27,997 nt of DNA from Prevotella sp. UBA1104 (GTDB lineage: Bacteria > Bacteroidota > Bacteroidia > Bacteroidales > Bacteroidaceae): positions 1 through 27,997 of the forward strand of contig DCBP01000121.1 in the NCBI GenBank assembly GCA_002314055.1, read 5' to 3'. Both the position numbers and the translations under genes were made by a program. How positions within the stretch are numbered: the first letter of the stretch is position 1; each line of letters opens with the position of its first letter. Of this stretch, positions 1 through 9,583 are shown piece after piece. The notes beneath the pieces were generated by a model. The model saw only the letters and a program-made list of their open reading frames with translations. It was not told where the DNA came from and ran no database searches.

Positions 1-4
1 TCGG

Positions 5-205
5 TTGTATAAAATAATTTTGACTTGTTACTTACAAACAACAAAACATTTATATTTAAACAACCGTTACAACATATACAACCCAAACAACTTTCATGCT
101 TGTCACGCACGCTACGTGTTGTACTCGTTGTATAAGTTGTACTTGTTGTTTTTTTTATATTATCTCCATTGTCGTTTGTATAAAATAATTTTGACTTGTT
201 ACTTA
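5..205. repeat. 30-bp direct repeats flanking an imperfect inverted repeat
   Basis: Two perfect 30-bp copies lie at 5-34 and 176-205; each starts TTGTATAAAA and ends TTGTTACTTA. Between them is an imperfect inverted repeat with 31-nt arms at 61-91 and 118-148, about 23 of 31 positions complementary, built from ACAAC/GTTGT units. Eight T residues follow the right arm (149-156), so on the plus strand it could act as a terminator for a gene left of the window. No credible ORF lies here; the predicted 67-residue ORF is low-complexity. Confidence 0.75.
118..156 (+). terminator. Possible terminator: right arm and T-tract
   Basis: The right arm of the inverted repeat (118-148) is followed directly by T8 at 149-156. 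Folding with the arm at 61-91 gives a long interrupted stem with a 26-nt loop (92-117). This would suit a plus-strand gene outside the window. The many mismatches and the flanking direct repeats leave open a repeat-element origin instead. Confidence 0.35.
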
Positions 206-234
206 TAATTTGTTGCCTTTACGTTATATAAAAA

Positions 235-2550
235 TCAGAAAGGATAACCTACGGCGAGGTGGATGCTCTGTCCGTCCTTAAACTTCGGGATGTTGTAGTA
301 TCCGCTGCGTGTCGTGTCGTAAGGCAGGTGGATGCCAACGCCCCAGTCGAGACGCAACACGAGAAACTCCAGGTCGTAACGCACACCGATACCTGTGCCG
401 ACAGCCATTTCGTCAAGAATGTTCTTAAACTTGAACTTTGCTCCCGTGCGGTAGCCGTCGTTGCGCACTCCCCATACGTTTCCGGCATCAAGGAAGGTTG
501 CTCCATATAGATTGCCGAAGATATTAAAGCGGTATTCCAGATTTGCCTGAATCTTCATGTCGCCCGTCTGATCGAGATACGAGAGGCGTGCCACGTCGGT
601 ATAATAATGTCCCGGACCGATGCTTCTCGCTGCGAAAGCCCTCACGCTATTTGCACCGCCTACATAGAACTGCTCGCTGTATGGTGTCTGCTTCGTGTTG
701 CCGAAGGCATATATCAGTCCGGCATTTACATGTCCCACGAGTTGCGACTTCAGTCCGACGCTCCATGTCTTGGTAAAGTCGGTCTCCAGCTTTACAAACT
801 GTGCGTATGAGTTCTTGAAAAGCGTTTTCCCCTCATCGCCCCATTTCTTTCCTGCCGCCAGATATCCGAGCGACAGGATATTACCGGCTTCAGATGCCGT
901 AATGCTCCAGAATATCGGGTTGCGGTATTGCTTCGGACTGGTATACGTGTAGGTATAGCTCATCTTTGGTATCAGCATGTCTTGCATTGTGGCAAGGAGA
1001 TATGGGTTGGCCTGCATTATGGAGTCAAAGGAGTGGGTGGTATAGGTAAGATGCTGGTATTTCAGCGTCAGCGGACTGAATTCGTGTTTTGTCCTCTCCG
1101 TAAGCTGCCATTTGTAAGTCCATTCACCCGTTGCCGTGTGCATCTTGAAGTAGCCAGGACGGTTGAGCACGTTTACCGACATCTTTGCCATTGTGCTCGG
1201 CGTGGTGTAGTATCTGCGTCGTTTGAGGAAAGGTACAAGGAGCCGCGGAAACGACACAGATAGGTCGGCACCGTATTCATAAGAGTTGAAGTCGCCGCTT
1301 TTTCCCTTTGCCGTACCTTTCGTCTGCCACTCGTAGGAACCGTGAAGACTCAGGTCGACCACCTCGCCTCCGCGAAAGGCATTAAGTTTTTTCAGTCCGA
1401 CTACGAGTTCCGGTCCGGTGCGTCCGTTGATCTTGTTGCTGTAGTTCGTCTCTATGTATGCCTCGTAAGGCTTGTTGAGCACACAGCTTACCGACATGTC
1501 GAGAGTGTCGCATGTCGCGGTGGTGTCGCGGGGCGTAAAGGCAATCTGTACGGAGCTGTATTGTCCCGAGTTGTTGAGCCTGTCGGCACTCTCAAGGAAA
1601 GCATCATAACTGTACATCTGCTTTGGCAGCAGACGGAGCTGACTGAGCAACAGACGGGCACGGATTTTCGGTTTCTTGCCGTTGAATTTAATCGACAGGC
1701 GGCGGTATACGAAGGAGTCTTTGAGCTGCTCCATAAACTGCTTCATGATGTTTACGTTCAGATTGCCGATATACCATTTGTGGCGAGCCGTCTCGGGGAT
1801 GTTGTCGGCAAGCTGCAGGCGCAGGCGCACTTTACCCTGTGTGGCAAGTGTGTCGGCAAGATATGAGGCGTATGGCGACTGGTAGTAGTAATATCCGTTG
1901 TTGCGGAAGAGGTTTGTCAGTCGTGTGCGCTCGGCATCAAGGCTGGAAACATCAAACGGGTCGCCAACATGAATAAGGGCATCACTGCGTGTGGCATGAA
2001 TCAGACTGTCTGCCTCTTTCGGGAAGTTGACGTATTCTATGGTGTCGATTGTCGACAGTGTGTTCATATCGACAGTATAGGCTATCTTTGCCTTTTTCGG
2101 ATTTTTCTCGTCAACCACGTTATATGTAACGTTGCCTCCAAAGTATCCGTGGTTGCGCAATACAGATTTTGCCACAGAGGCTCTCAGCTCCGGATTTACC
2201 CAGCTCATCAGCACAGGAGCCTGTCCGAAGGTCTTGGCAATCCATTTTCCCGCTGTTCCTTCAGAGTTGGAAAAGGCATTCCATATCCACAGGCGATAGG
2301 GGATGGTGCGGTGGTATGAACTGCCGAAGAAAGCTCCGTTTGGAGCTGTGGCGAGTGCAGCCTCAAGTTCCTCCTGCGTGTCGTAGAAGTGGTCGCATTT
2401 CTCGTAGTTTCGGTAGTTTATCGGTTTTAGTCCCGTATAGAGCTGGTCGCCGTCGGGCACGCTTTTCGTAGACGAGCATGCGGCAAGCACAACAGCCATC
2501 GTCGTATATATTATGGCTTTTATCGTATGTACGTATTTGTTATTTCTCAT
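235..2550 (-). CDS. tamL: TamL, lipoprotein TamA-like Omp85 outer-membrane assembly protein
   Basis: This 771-residue protein is an outer-membrane beta-barrel of the Omp85/TamA class. The N-terminus has a basic stretch, a hydrophobic helix and a lipobox ending LAAC (Cys25), so it should be lipidated, which is the mark of the Bacteroidetes TamL variant. The next roughly 330 residues are POTRA-like, with IDTIEYVNFP and a YSSVQIAF strand typical of such repeats. The C-terminal half is rich in alternating beta-strands, carries the conserved GGANSVRAF turn near the end of the barrel, and ends in an aromatic residue (GYPF), as outer-membrane barrels do. It follows tamB by 38 nt on the same strand and is surely co-transcribed. 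In known TAM systems this protein works with the periplasm-spanning TamB in outer-membrane biogenesis. The family call is firm; the substrate is not visible. Confidence 0.92.
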   Translation of the reverse strand: MRNNKYVHTIKAIIYTTMAVVLAACSSTKSVPDGDQLYTGLKPINYRNYEKCDHFYDTQEELEAALATAPNGAFFGSSYHRTIPYRLWIWNAFSNSEGTAGKWIAKTFGQAPVLMSWVNPELRASVAKSVLRNHGYFGGNVTYNVVDEKNPKKAKIAYTVDMNTLSTIDTIEYVNFPKEADSLIHATRSDALIHVGDPFDVSSLDAERTRLTNLFRNNGYYYYQSPYASYLADTLATQGKVRLRLQLADNIPETARHKWYIGNLNVNIMKQFMEQLKDSFVYRRLSIKFNGKKPKIRARLLLSQLRLLPKQMYSYDAFLESADRLNNSGQYSSVQIAFTPRDTTATCDTLDMSVSCVLNKPYEAYIETNYSNKINGRTGPELVVGLKKLNAFRGGEVVDLSLHGSYEWQTKGTAKGKSGDFNSYEYGADLSVSFPRLLVPFLKRRRYYTTPSTMAKMSVNVLNRPGYFKMHTATGEWTYKWQLTERTKHEFSPLTLKYQHLTYTTHSFDSIMQANPYLLATMQDMLIPKMSYTYTYTSPKQYRNPIFWSITASEAGNILSLGYLAAGKKWGDEGKTLFKNSYAQFVKLETDFTKTWSVGLKSQLVGHVNAGLIYAFGNTKQTPYSEQFYVGGANSVRAFAARSIGPGHYYTDVARLSYLDQTGDMKIQANLEYRFNIFGNLYGATFLDAGNVWGVRNDGYRTGAKFKFKNILDEMAVGTGIGVRYDLEFLVLRLDWGVGIHLPYDTTRSGYYNIPKFKDGQSIHLAVGYPF

Positions 2551-2588
2551 TTTTCAAATCTCCTGATATGCTATTCTGCTACTTCTTG

Positions 2589-5500
2589 TTACTTCTTAAT
2601 CTCCCTTACTTTCGGCATCGTCTTGCTGCTGTCGTTTTTCAGCGGTGCCGGCATCGCTTGCTTCTCCTTGCCGAAGCGGAAGAAGTCCTTGAAGTGTTGT
2701 GCCGTCTTGCGCCATGTGAATCCCACTCCGAACTCCTGTGTATTACCCTCGAGCCAGTCGTAGGAGTTGTTGTCGTAGAAGAGCTTCAGATATTTATTTG
2801 ATGTGTCGCCGAGACGGTATTCGAATGTAACGTTGTCGAAGAAAGACTCATTTTGAGTCGGGTCGTCGGCACCGCTCGACACCTTTCCGCCGATGATAAT
2901 CTTCAGACGGTTGTTCCAGAAGCGCTTGGCAAACTTAAACGAGTAGTCGGTGTGCATGTTTCCCGAAGCATCGGTGGAGTTGTCGATACCGAAGCTTAGG
3001 TCGAGTGTGCGCAGGGCGTTACCTGTGATATTGTTTATCTCACTTTGCAGGAAGGAGCTGAGCGCACTGTTCATTGAGAATCCGCTTGTATTGCCGTCGG
3101 CGAGATACATGCCGGTGGTGAGCATCGTGACGGCGAGTTTGCCGCGCTGTTCAAGGCTCATAGACTGCAGCTCGTTGTGTAGCGACATGTCTTCTGGAGC
3201 GTCGAGAGTGAACTCCAGTCCCATATCGTTGAGTGTCTTGGTTATCACCACTCCGCATTTAAAGAGTACAGAGCGTCCTCCCTGTCCGCTGCTGCCCACC
3301 GTAGCCTTTGTTTCCTCTGTTGCCGTGATGTTTAGCTTCGGATTCATTATGTCGCCCGTAAATTCTATATAACTGCCGTTTTCGATATTGAAGGTCTTGA
3401 GCGGAATTACGGGCAGGGCATATTTCATCTCACCGTTATTGAGCGTGTATTTACCCGTAAGGCGCAACTCGTTGAGCGGGTCGTAGGTCATGCGCAGGTC
3501 GCCGCCGCCCATCAGGTCTACATAGTTGGAGTGGTCGGCATTGAGATAAGCCATGACGTGTGCCCCCTGGTCCACGCTAACCGAGAGGTCCATGTCGAGA
3601 CCCGTCAATGGCGGATGGTTCACGTTCTGTTGCGTGGTGTCGTTGAGATTGGTGAATTTCACCAGTCCGTCCATCTGGTTGTCGGTGGTAAGAGGCGAGT
3701 CGCGCAGAATATAAGCCACATCGGTAGAACCAAGCACGTTGAGCTTTCCGCGCATCTGCAGATTGTCCATCTTGCCGCGAACGAAACCGAAGAAGTCGAT
3801 AAACGCCTTGCCGTAAGCCACGCTGCGGTAGTTCTCCTTAGAGTTGATAAGCTGGTAGTTTTGTGCTCTCATCCTCAGATCCATGCTCATGTTGTCGAGG
3901 TTGGAGAAGTCGATGTTGCCGTATATATTAAGCGGATTGTCGTTGTGGGCATACACCTCGAAGTTCTCGAGCAGCAGTTTGCTGTCGACAACCCTTACAG
4001 GGTCGTTGCTGAACCTCAACCTTACTCCATACGGTACGCTGACCATATAGGTAGAATCGAGATAAATCTCGCCATCCACATGCGGTTTGTCGAGCGAGCC
4101 CTTCACTGTCATCTTGCCGTCGGCATCGCCCTCAAAACCGAAGAGTTGCTGCGGAATAAATCCGTTGACCATAGATAGTGGCAGATGGTCGAGAGTCATT
4201 GTAGCGTCGAGCACGCCCTTGCCCGATGGGGTGTAGGTGCCAACGAGCGTTCCCACCTGACTGCCCTCGCTGAAGAGCATGGCATCCACGTAATGACTGC
4301 CGTCGGAGCGCGGCATATAGACGAATTCCGTGCTTACGTCGCCCATCTTGCATCCCTCATAGGTCATCTTGTCAACAGAGAGATTCGACGACAGAGTAAG
4401 CTGGTCGGCAGTTTGGATGGCATGGAAGTCGCCGTTCATCTTTCCCGTCATCTTGGGGAAGTAAGGCAATACGGCAGTAATCTTCGAGAGGTCGAAGTCG
4501 TTGAGGCTGACCGTAACGTCCTGCAGTGCCTCAAGGTTGTCATCGTCGGTATACACCTGCAGTCCCATGCCGTCCGAGGCCCGAAGGTTGAGTTTTGCCG
4601 CCACTCGCTTGTCGTCGCCGAGGAAGAGATAGTTGTCGTCGTTGGCCTTGAATTTCTTGTAGCCCAGGATGATGTCATCGGTGAGCAGATGCAGTCTGGC
4701 TCCTTTCTCTTCGAGTTCCGCTGTGGCGCCGAGCTTTATGCCGAGGCGGTCGTTGGCATCATATACGGCGAGGTTCAGTCCGGAACCGCGCTCCATGAGA
4801 TAACCGTCGAAGAGGGTATTGAACACATACTGGGGATTGTTCTTGGCGTTGCGAATTTGTCCGTTGTAAGTACAGTTCAAGGAGTCGGAAACCACATTAA
4901 AGCGTATCGTGTCGAGTTTTATTCCCGATGCCGTCAGTTCGTTAAGTTCCAGTCCGCCGTTCATTCCCATTGCCGGCGAGAAAGTCATATCCATGTCGAT
5001 GCTCTCGAAGGCATATCCGCAGTATTTCATAAAGCGGCTGAAGATATTGTCCTTTCCCGCCTTCATCGTAATCTGTGCATCCGGCAGAGTATTGCGCAAG
5101 GCGACATAGTCGATGCGCCGGTCTTTTAGTTCATGCATCAGTCGGTTGCCGAATTTGGTACCGCTACCCAGCAGAGCTTCATAACCGCCCCGGGCATTCA
5201 TCTTCAGATAAAAGTCGCCACAGTCTACGAGGGCGCGTGTGGTGTCGCGGTTAGTCAGAACATCCATCGTGATGTTCACAGGTCGGTATAGTCGTGCAGA
5301 ATCGAGTATCGTTACATCGCTCGTTCCGCCGCGCAGCATATACATCTTCTTCATGTCGGTGGCAACATCGAAGTGGCAGCAGAGCGAAGCGAGCAGTGGC
5401 TTTTGAGTAATACCCAGAGTGTAAAGGTCGAGGCGGTTCACGTCTGCCGATACCGTTGCGTCGAGTTTCTTGGAGTTGATAAGTCCGTCGAACGTCAAGA

Positions 5501-7241
5501 GTCCGTCGAGCATCTTGTTCTTGCTGTTAACGGCGGCGTGGATAAGTCCGTTTTGCAGTCGGGCATCAACATTAATGCCCGTGAGATGATATTTCTCGTA
5601 TATAAACTTGCGGATATCCGCCCCTGCGTCAATGCGCATTCCCTTTGATGTAGGGTCAATGCCCTTGCCGGTGATGGCAAGATTGCCAGAGAAATCCTTC
5701 ATGCCGAGCGACGGCATGAAATGGTTAATCTTCATATTCGTTGCCGATAGTTTGGCGCGGTATGCCATGCGTGGCAAATCGAACGAACCTTTAGCTTTCA
5801 GTGTTCCGCCGCCCTCGTGGAAAGTAAGGTCGGCAGTATACGTCTTCAGTCCTACAGTCTTGACATTTCCTCCGAGATACATACTCTTGGGGATGCGCAC
5901 GCCGCCAAGTCCGCCCTTGCCGGCAAGCGAGGTTAGAAACCCTATATTATATGTATTTGCCTTGAATTTCATGTTCGCCCTAATCCTCTTCATGTCGGTA
6001 ACGTCGGCAGCAAATCCGTTGGCGTTTATCTTCATAGCCGAAGGCAATACAGCATTAAGCATACGGATATCCATACGCTGGAGGTTGCCGCTCACTACGG
6101 CATTTAAAGAAAGAGGCTTGTCTGGATACTGTCGGCGAAAAGCCTTAGGCATATCCGCCATAAAGCGTAAAAGGTCGCGCTTGGCAAGCGATGCACTCGC
6201 TGTGAGGTTTATTCTGCCCGGACAACTGTCGCTGAAGGCATTAAGATCCATCGTCATATTTGCCTTTAGCCATGAATCGGGCGTCTTCACCGTAAGTCTC
6301 GGCAACTGCAACTGCAGCGAGTCCATGCTCAGCGGTCCGCTGAGGTCGGAAAGCTCTATTCCGTTCTTCTCCTTGAAGGCACAATGGCGCATGACGAGCG
6401 ACAGGCGCGGAGCCTGAAACATCAGTGAGTCTACGCCCATACTGACATCAGCGAGGGCTATATGGTTAGGGTCGATAATCCCCCGTGTATGGGTTTTGAA
6501 GTTGTTGTCGTAGGCTATTGAACCGTTGGCGAGTTCAAAGCTGTTCACTGTATACGAGTTTTTGAATAAATCGAAGAACCCCTCTTTTACATTTGCCTTG
6601 CCGAGAAAAGCAGCCACCTGTAGCGTGTCGCCTGGCATATGGACCACGGCTCTGGTGTTTTCCACCAACACCTTCCTCACGTCAATCTTCCAGTAAGTAG
6701 GAGTTTTCGCAGTGTCCGGCGGAACGGTGTCGCTCAGTTCCACGCTAACGTCGGCATCCTTCAGCATAGCATCATCCACCTTCAGCATCTGTTTGCCCCA
6801 GTCGATGCCATGGCTCTGGAGTGAGAGTCTGCCAACGCTGCCCTTCACCCTCGCCTCGTGAACGAAGTCGCTCGTATTGAGTTTCACCCTCTGCATATCG
6901 AACCTGTCGATTTCCACCTGCTGACGGAAAAGTGGAAGCAGTTTCACGCTGACCACGAGTCGCCCCATGTCTGCCACGGTGTCCTTCACCTGTGGCAGCG
7001 AATCGTTGGGCTTTATCATCTTGAAGTTGTCTATGCCCAGGTCGATAGGAAACTGCAGATGTACCCTTTCCACGGAAATCTGCATACCCGTCTTCTCCGA
7101 AGCATAGTCGGCAACACGGTGCACAGCCCAGTTCTGCACCGCCGGAACATAGAGCAGCACAGACAATAATATTATAATGATTATAGGTGTGGCGACGATG
7201 GCTCCGCCCCACCGCAATGTGTTCTTTATAGATTTCTTCAT
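2589..7241 (-). CDS. tamB: TamB-family translocation/assembly module protein (AsmA-like)
   Basis: This 1550-residue protein is anchored in the inner membrane by one N-terminal helix (residues about 12-35, with an IIIIILL run). Immediately after come AsmA-like features (VERVHLQFPIDLGIDNFKM, then a segment ending PLFRQQVEIDRF). The middle is a very long series of beta-strands, consistent with the lipid-transferring beta-groove of this family. The C-terminus has the conserved DUF490/TamB domain: LNITATEE, FTLDAPEDMSLHNELQSMS, then QRGKLAVTMLTTGMYL. Length and the adjacent tamL match the usual pair. Members span the periplasm and are thought to carry phospholipids to the outer membrane or assist barrel assembly. 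Transcription should start from the promoter at 7275-7305. No frameshift or in-frame stop is seen. Codon use is visibly more GC-rich than in the Ter genes to the right. Confidence 0.93.
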   Translation of the reverse strand: MKKSIKNTLRWGGAIVATPIIIIILLSVLLYVPAVQNWAVHRVADYASEKTGMQISVERVHLQFPIDLGIDNFKMIKPNDSLPQVKDTVADMGRLVVSVKLLPLFRQQVEIDRFDMQRVKLNTSDFVHEARVKGSVGRLSLQSHGIDWGKQMLKVDDAMLKDADVSVELSDTVPPDTAKTPTYWKIDVRKVLVENTRAVVHMPGDTLQVAAFLGKANVKEGFFDLFKNSYTVNSFELANGSIAYDNNFKTHTRGIIDPNHIALADVSMGVDSLMFQAPRLSLVMRHCAFKEKNGIELSDLSGPLSMDSLQLQLPRLTVKTPDSWLKANMTMDLNAFSDSCPGRINLTASASLAKRDLLRFMADMPKAFRRQYPDKPLSLNAVVSGNLQRMDIRMLNAVLPSAMKINANGFAADVTDMKRIRANMKFKANTYNIGFLTSLAGKGGLGGVRIPKSMYLGGNVKTVGLKTYTADLTFHEGGGTLKAKGSFDLPRMAYRAKLSATNMKINHFMPSLGMKDFSGNLAITGKGIDPTSKGMRIDAGADIRKFIYEKYHLTGINVDARLQNGLIHAAVNSKNKMLDGLLTFDGLINSKKLDATVSADVNRLDLYTLGITQKPLLASLCCHFDVATDMKKMYMLRGGTSDVTILDSARLYRPVNITMDVLTNRDTTRALVDCGDFYLKMNARGGYEALLGSGTKFGNRLMHELKDRRIDYVALRNTLPDAQITMKAGKDNIFSRFMKYCGYAFESIDMDMTFSPAMGMNGGLELNELTASGIKLDTIRFNVVSDSLNCTYNGQIRNAKNNPQYVFNTLFDGYLMERGSGLNLAVYDANDRLGIKLGATAELEEKGARLHLLTDDIILGYKKFKANDDNYLFLGDDKRVAAKLNLRASDGMGLQVYTDDDNLEALQDVTVSLNDFDLSKITAVLPYFPKMTGKMNGDFHAIQTADQLTLSSNLSVDKMTYEGCKMGDVSTEFVYMPRSDGSHYVDAMLFSEGSQVGTLVGTYTPSGKGVLDATMTLDHLPLSMVNGFIPQQLFGFEGDADGKMTVKGSLDKPHVDGEIYLDSTYMVSVPYGVRLRFSNDPVRVVDSKLLLENFEVYAHNDNPLNIYGNIDFSNLDNMSMDLRMRAQNYQLINSKENYRSVAYGKAFIDFFGFVRGKMDNLQMRGKLNVLGSTDVAYILRDSPLTTDNQMDGLVKFTNLNDTTQQNVNHPPLTGLDMDLSVSVDQGAHVMAYLNADHSNYVDLMGGGDLRMTYDPLNELRLTGKYTLNNGEMKYALPVIPLKTFNIENGSYIEFTGDIMNPKLNITATEETKATVGSSGQGGRSVLFKCGVVITKTLNDMGLEFTLDAPEDMSLHNELQSMSLEQRGKLAVTMLTTGMYLADGNTSGFSMNSALSSFLQSEINNITGNALRTLDLSFGIDNSTDASGNMHTDYSFKFAKRFWNNRLKIIIGGKVSSGADDPTQNESFFDNVTFEYRLGDTSNKYLKLFYDNNSYDWLEGNTQEFGVGFTWRKTAQHFKDFFRFGKEKQAMPAPLKNDSSKTMPKVREIKK

Positions 7242-7274
7242 GTATGCCTAATATTTGAGCAAGCTATAGTTTTG

Positions 7275-7305
7275 CAAATGTAGCATAAAAATCAAAGAAC
7301 TCAAA
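7275..7305 (-). promoter_or_regulatory. Bacteroidetes-type promoter for tamB-tamL
   Basis: Read on the minus strand, TTTG (7305-7302) is followed after 19 nt by TACATTTG (7282-7275). This matches the primary sigma factor consensus of Bacteroidetes (TTTG, 19-21 nt, TAnnTTTG). It lies about 34 nt upstream of the tamB start codon. Confidence 0.7.
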
Positions 7306-7333
7306 AAATATATTCGAAAATTATTGATATCCT

Positions 7334-7364
7334 TTTGTTCCTACGGATATTTATGTTACATTTG
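7334..7364 (+). promoter_or_regulatory. Bacteroidetes-type promoter for the AAA-ATPase-like gene
   Basis: TTTG at 7334-7337 and TACATTTG at 7357-7364 are 19 nt apart, the same boxes and spacer as the divergent tamB promoter. Transcription would begin near 7370. That leaves too little room for the in-frame TTG at 7376 and supports the ATG at 7412 as the start. Confidence 0.7.
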
Positions 7365-7411
7365 TAGCGTTATACTTGAATACATTAGTGTTTAATGAAC
7401 AGAATATTGTT

Positions 7412-8974
7412 ATGGCAAGAAAATTATATCCTATAGGAATACAGACGTTTGAGGAAATCCGTAAGTTGGATAATCTCTATATAGACAAGACAGAATACAT
7501 CTACCGCTTGACTCATTCAAATGGAAAGTATTTCTTCTTGAGCCGTCCGCGCCGTTTCGGTAAGTCGCTGCTGGTATCTACATTACAGAGCTATTTCGAG
7601 GGAAGAAAAGACTTGTTCAAAGGACTTGCCATTGAACGGTTGGAGAAGGAATGGAAAGAATATCCAGTGCTGCATTTCAGCTTGGCAGGGGGTAAGCACA
7701 TGGAACAGGAGCGTCTGGAGCGTTATCTGCTTTATATCCTTGCCGACAATGAAAGTCGCTTTGGCATTGTCTGTGATTCTCTTGACCCAAACGTGAGGCT
7801 GCTCAACCTTATAAAGAACGTTTATGTAAACACAGGCAAACAAGTGGTTGTACTCATTGACGAATATGATGCTCCGTTACTCGATGTGGCACATAACGAC
7901 GAGCAGCTCGATGCCTTGCGCTATACGATGCGCAACTTCTATTCTCCGTTAAAGGACTGTGAGCCTATGCTTCGTTTCGTATTCTTGACTGGTATAACAA
8001 AGTTTTCGCAATTAAGCATATTCAGTGAACTCAACAATATTAAGGACGTCAGTATGGACGAGTCGTATGCCGATATATGCGGCATTACTCAAGAGGAATT
8101 GCTTTCGGATATGAGTGACGACATCGACGAACTTGCCCGGAAGCTGGAATTGGGTAGGGATGAAACTATATGTGAACTTAAAAGGCATTACGACGGCTAT
8201 CATTTCTGCTGGCCTTCACCAGACGTGTTTAATCCGTTTAGTCTGCTAAACTGCTTTGCCGACGGGAAATTTGAATCATATTGGTTCGGTTCCGGCACTC
8301 CTACATATCTCATCAGCATGATGAGAAAGTATGAGTTCTTGCCTTCAGAATTCGGTGAGAACATTCTTGCTGACAGGACGGATTTTGATGCTGCAACGGA
8401 AACAATGACAACAATCACTCCGTTGTTGTATCAGAGTGGTTATGTTACAATAAAAGGCTATGATAAATTGAGCAAGCTCTATGAACTGGGAATTCCTAAT
8501 AATGAAATCAGGATAGGACTGTTCGGTAGTCTGCTCCCGCATTATCTACAGAGGAATACTACAAAAGGGAATGTGGCAATTGCCAAAATGTCGGTTTTTA
8601 TTCGACAGGGAAAAATTGATGACGGACTGCAGCTTATGGCTGATTTTCTTAAAAGCGTGCCTTATTGCGACAATACAAATTATGAAGGGCATTACCAACA
8701 GATGCTTTACATTGTCTTTGCCCTGCTCACTAATTATGATATACATGTGGAACAGCATACGGCAAATGGAAGAATTGACATAACACTCGAAACCGTTGAC
8801 ACTATATATATAATGGAATTGAAGTTTAACAGGAATGTTGATGAAGCTTTAGCACAAATAGATTCAAAAAACTATTCCGATGCCTTCAAAATGAAGGAAA
8901 AGCGGATAGTGGCTGTGGGCATGAACTTCAGTCTAAAAAATGGTGTGAACACTTTGGAGTGGAAAGTTAAGTAA
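7412..8974 (+). CDS. AAA-ATPase-like protein with PD-(D/E)XK nuclease-like C-terminus
   Basis: This 520-residue protein belongs to a family highly multiplied in Bacteroidales (AAA-ATPase-like domain followed by a PD-(D/E)XK nuclease superfamily domain). The N-terminus has the family signature KLYPIGIQTFEEIR, then LYIDKTEYI. The Walker A region reads RPRRFGKS, Walker B reads VVVLIDEYDAPL, and the later FLTGITKFSQLSIFSELNN is also typical. The C-terminus carries the nuclease-like core: GRID, about a dozen residues, then MELKF. The start is placed at ATG 7412 because homologues begin just before the PIG motif and the promoter lies too close to any earlier codon. It stands alone, divergent from tamB and convergent with the next gene. 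The cellular role of the family is not established; links to mobile DNA or defence have been suggested. Confidence 0.88.
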   Translation: MARKLYPIGIQTFEEIRKLDNLYIDKTEYIYRLTHSNGKYFFLSRPRRFGKSLLVSTLQSYFEGRKDLFKGLAIERLEKEWKEYPVLHFSLAGGKHMEQERLERYLLYILADNESRFGIVCDSLDPNVRLLNLIKNVYVNTGKQVVVLIDEYDAPLLDVAHNDEQLDALRYTMRNFYSPLKDCEPMLRFVFLTGITKFSQLSIFSELNNIKDVSMDESYADICGITQEELLSDMSDDIDELARKLELGRDETICELKRHYDGYHFCWPSPDVFNPFSLLNCFADGKFESYWFGSGTPTYLISMMRKYEFLPSEFGENILADRTDFDAATETMTTITPLLYQSGYVTIKGYDKLSKLYELGIPNNEIRIGLFGSLLPHYLQRNTTKGNVAIAKMSVFIRQGKIDDGLQLMADFLKSVPYCDNTNYEGHYQQMLYIVFALLTNYDIHVEQHTANGRIDITLETVDTIYIMELKFNRNVDEALAQIDSKNYSDAFKMKEKRIVAVGMNFSLKNGVNTLEWKVK

Positions 8975-9001
8975 CGTTTCTTCCTTATTCCTTATGGCTG
9001 C

Positions 9002-9583
9002 TTAGATCCTTTTTAGCAAACATTCAGGTAGAGATATCAGTGAAGAAGGCAACTTTACGCATTTTTTCGTAAGTGTGTTGTCATCATTGTCTTTGTTCGT
9101 GAGATAATACATCTCTGCCTCTTTTTCCCCGAAAGCCTTAATGAAAGCATCCTTTATTCTACTGGCACACTCGTTCACTTTGTTGTCGAGTGGATTTACC
9201 AGACGGTTTACTGTTGCCGTAAGTTTCCGTTCGTCGGTACGGTTTGAAGCGAGGCGATAGATACCAAGTATCTCTTTGCGGTAGTCGCCGAGTTGCTTGA
9301 ACGCCACGCCCTCGCCGTGTAGCAGATAAAATATGTATAGCGCCCGTGCGAGTGTAGGCATCTTTATCTCCATATTGTCCATTTCCGGCACGATGATATG
9401 CATGTCGTCAGTAACCTTTATTCCTAACAACACAACGCTTTTACGCTCGTCACACAAACTAATATTCCGCAAGTCATCACCAAGCATATCCTTCAGCAAA
9501 TCCAGTCTGCCGCTTTTGCGCAGCAAGTCAATGCCCGAACGAATATCCTCGGTTACTTTCTTTATGTTTTCGTCTTCCGTCAT
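9002..9583 (-). CDS. Hypothetical protein with the C-terminal domain also found in the TerB-like neighbour
   Basis: A 193-residue soluble protein of unknown function. Residues 1-40 look like amphipathic helices. A short strand-rich segment follows (VVLLGIKV, MHIIVPEM). Residues about 73-178 form a helical domain with ARALYIFYLL, a Gly-Val turn, then YRKEILGIYR, and finally SRIKDAFIKAFGEKEAEMYYL. By eye this pattern recurs in the C-terminus of the gene at 10016-11410. I have the impression of similar Bacteroidales proteins of unknown function, but I cannot name a family. It converges on the AAA-ATPase-like gene with a 27-nt gap and diverges from the TerB-like gene. A TAATTTTG box on the minus strand at 9663-9656 may serve as its -7 element, but no -33 box is seen. 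Confidence 0.7.
   Translation of the reverse strand: MTEDENIKKVTEDIRSGIDLLRKSGRLDLLKDMLGDDLRNISLCDERKSVVLLGIKVTDDMHIIVPEMDNMEIKMPTLARALYIFYLLHGEGVAFKQLGDYRKEILGIYRLASNRTDERKLTATVNRLVNPLDNKVNECASRIKDAFIKAFGEKEAEMYYLTNKDNDDNTLTKKCVKLPSSLISLPECLLKRI

Noticed and set aside
3531..6417. Long open frames on the plus strand opposite tamB
   Set aside because: They are antisense to a coherent 1550-residue TamB with clear family motifs, and their translations are unstructured and have no recognisable domain.
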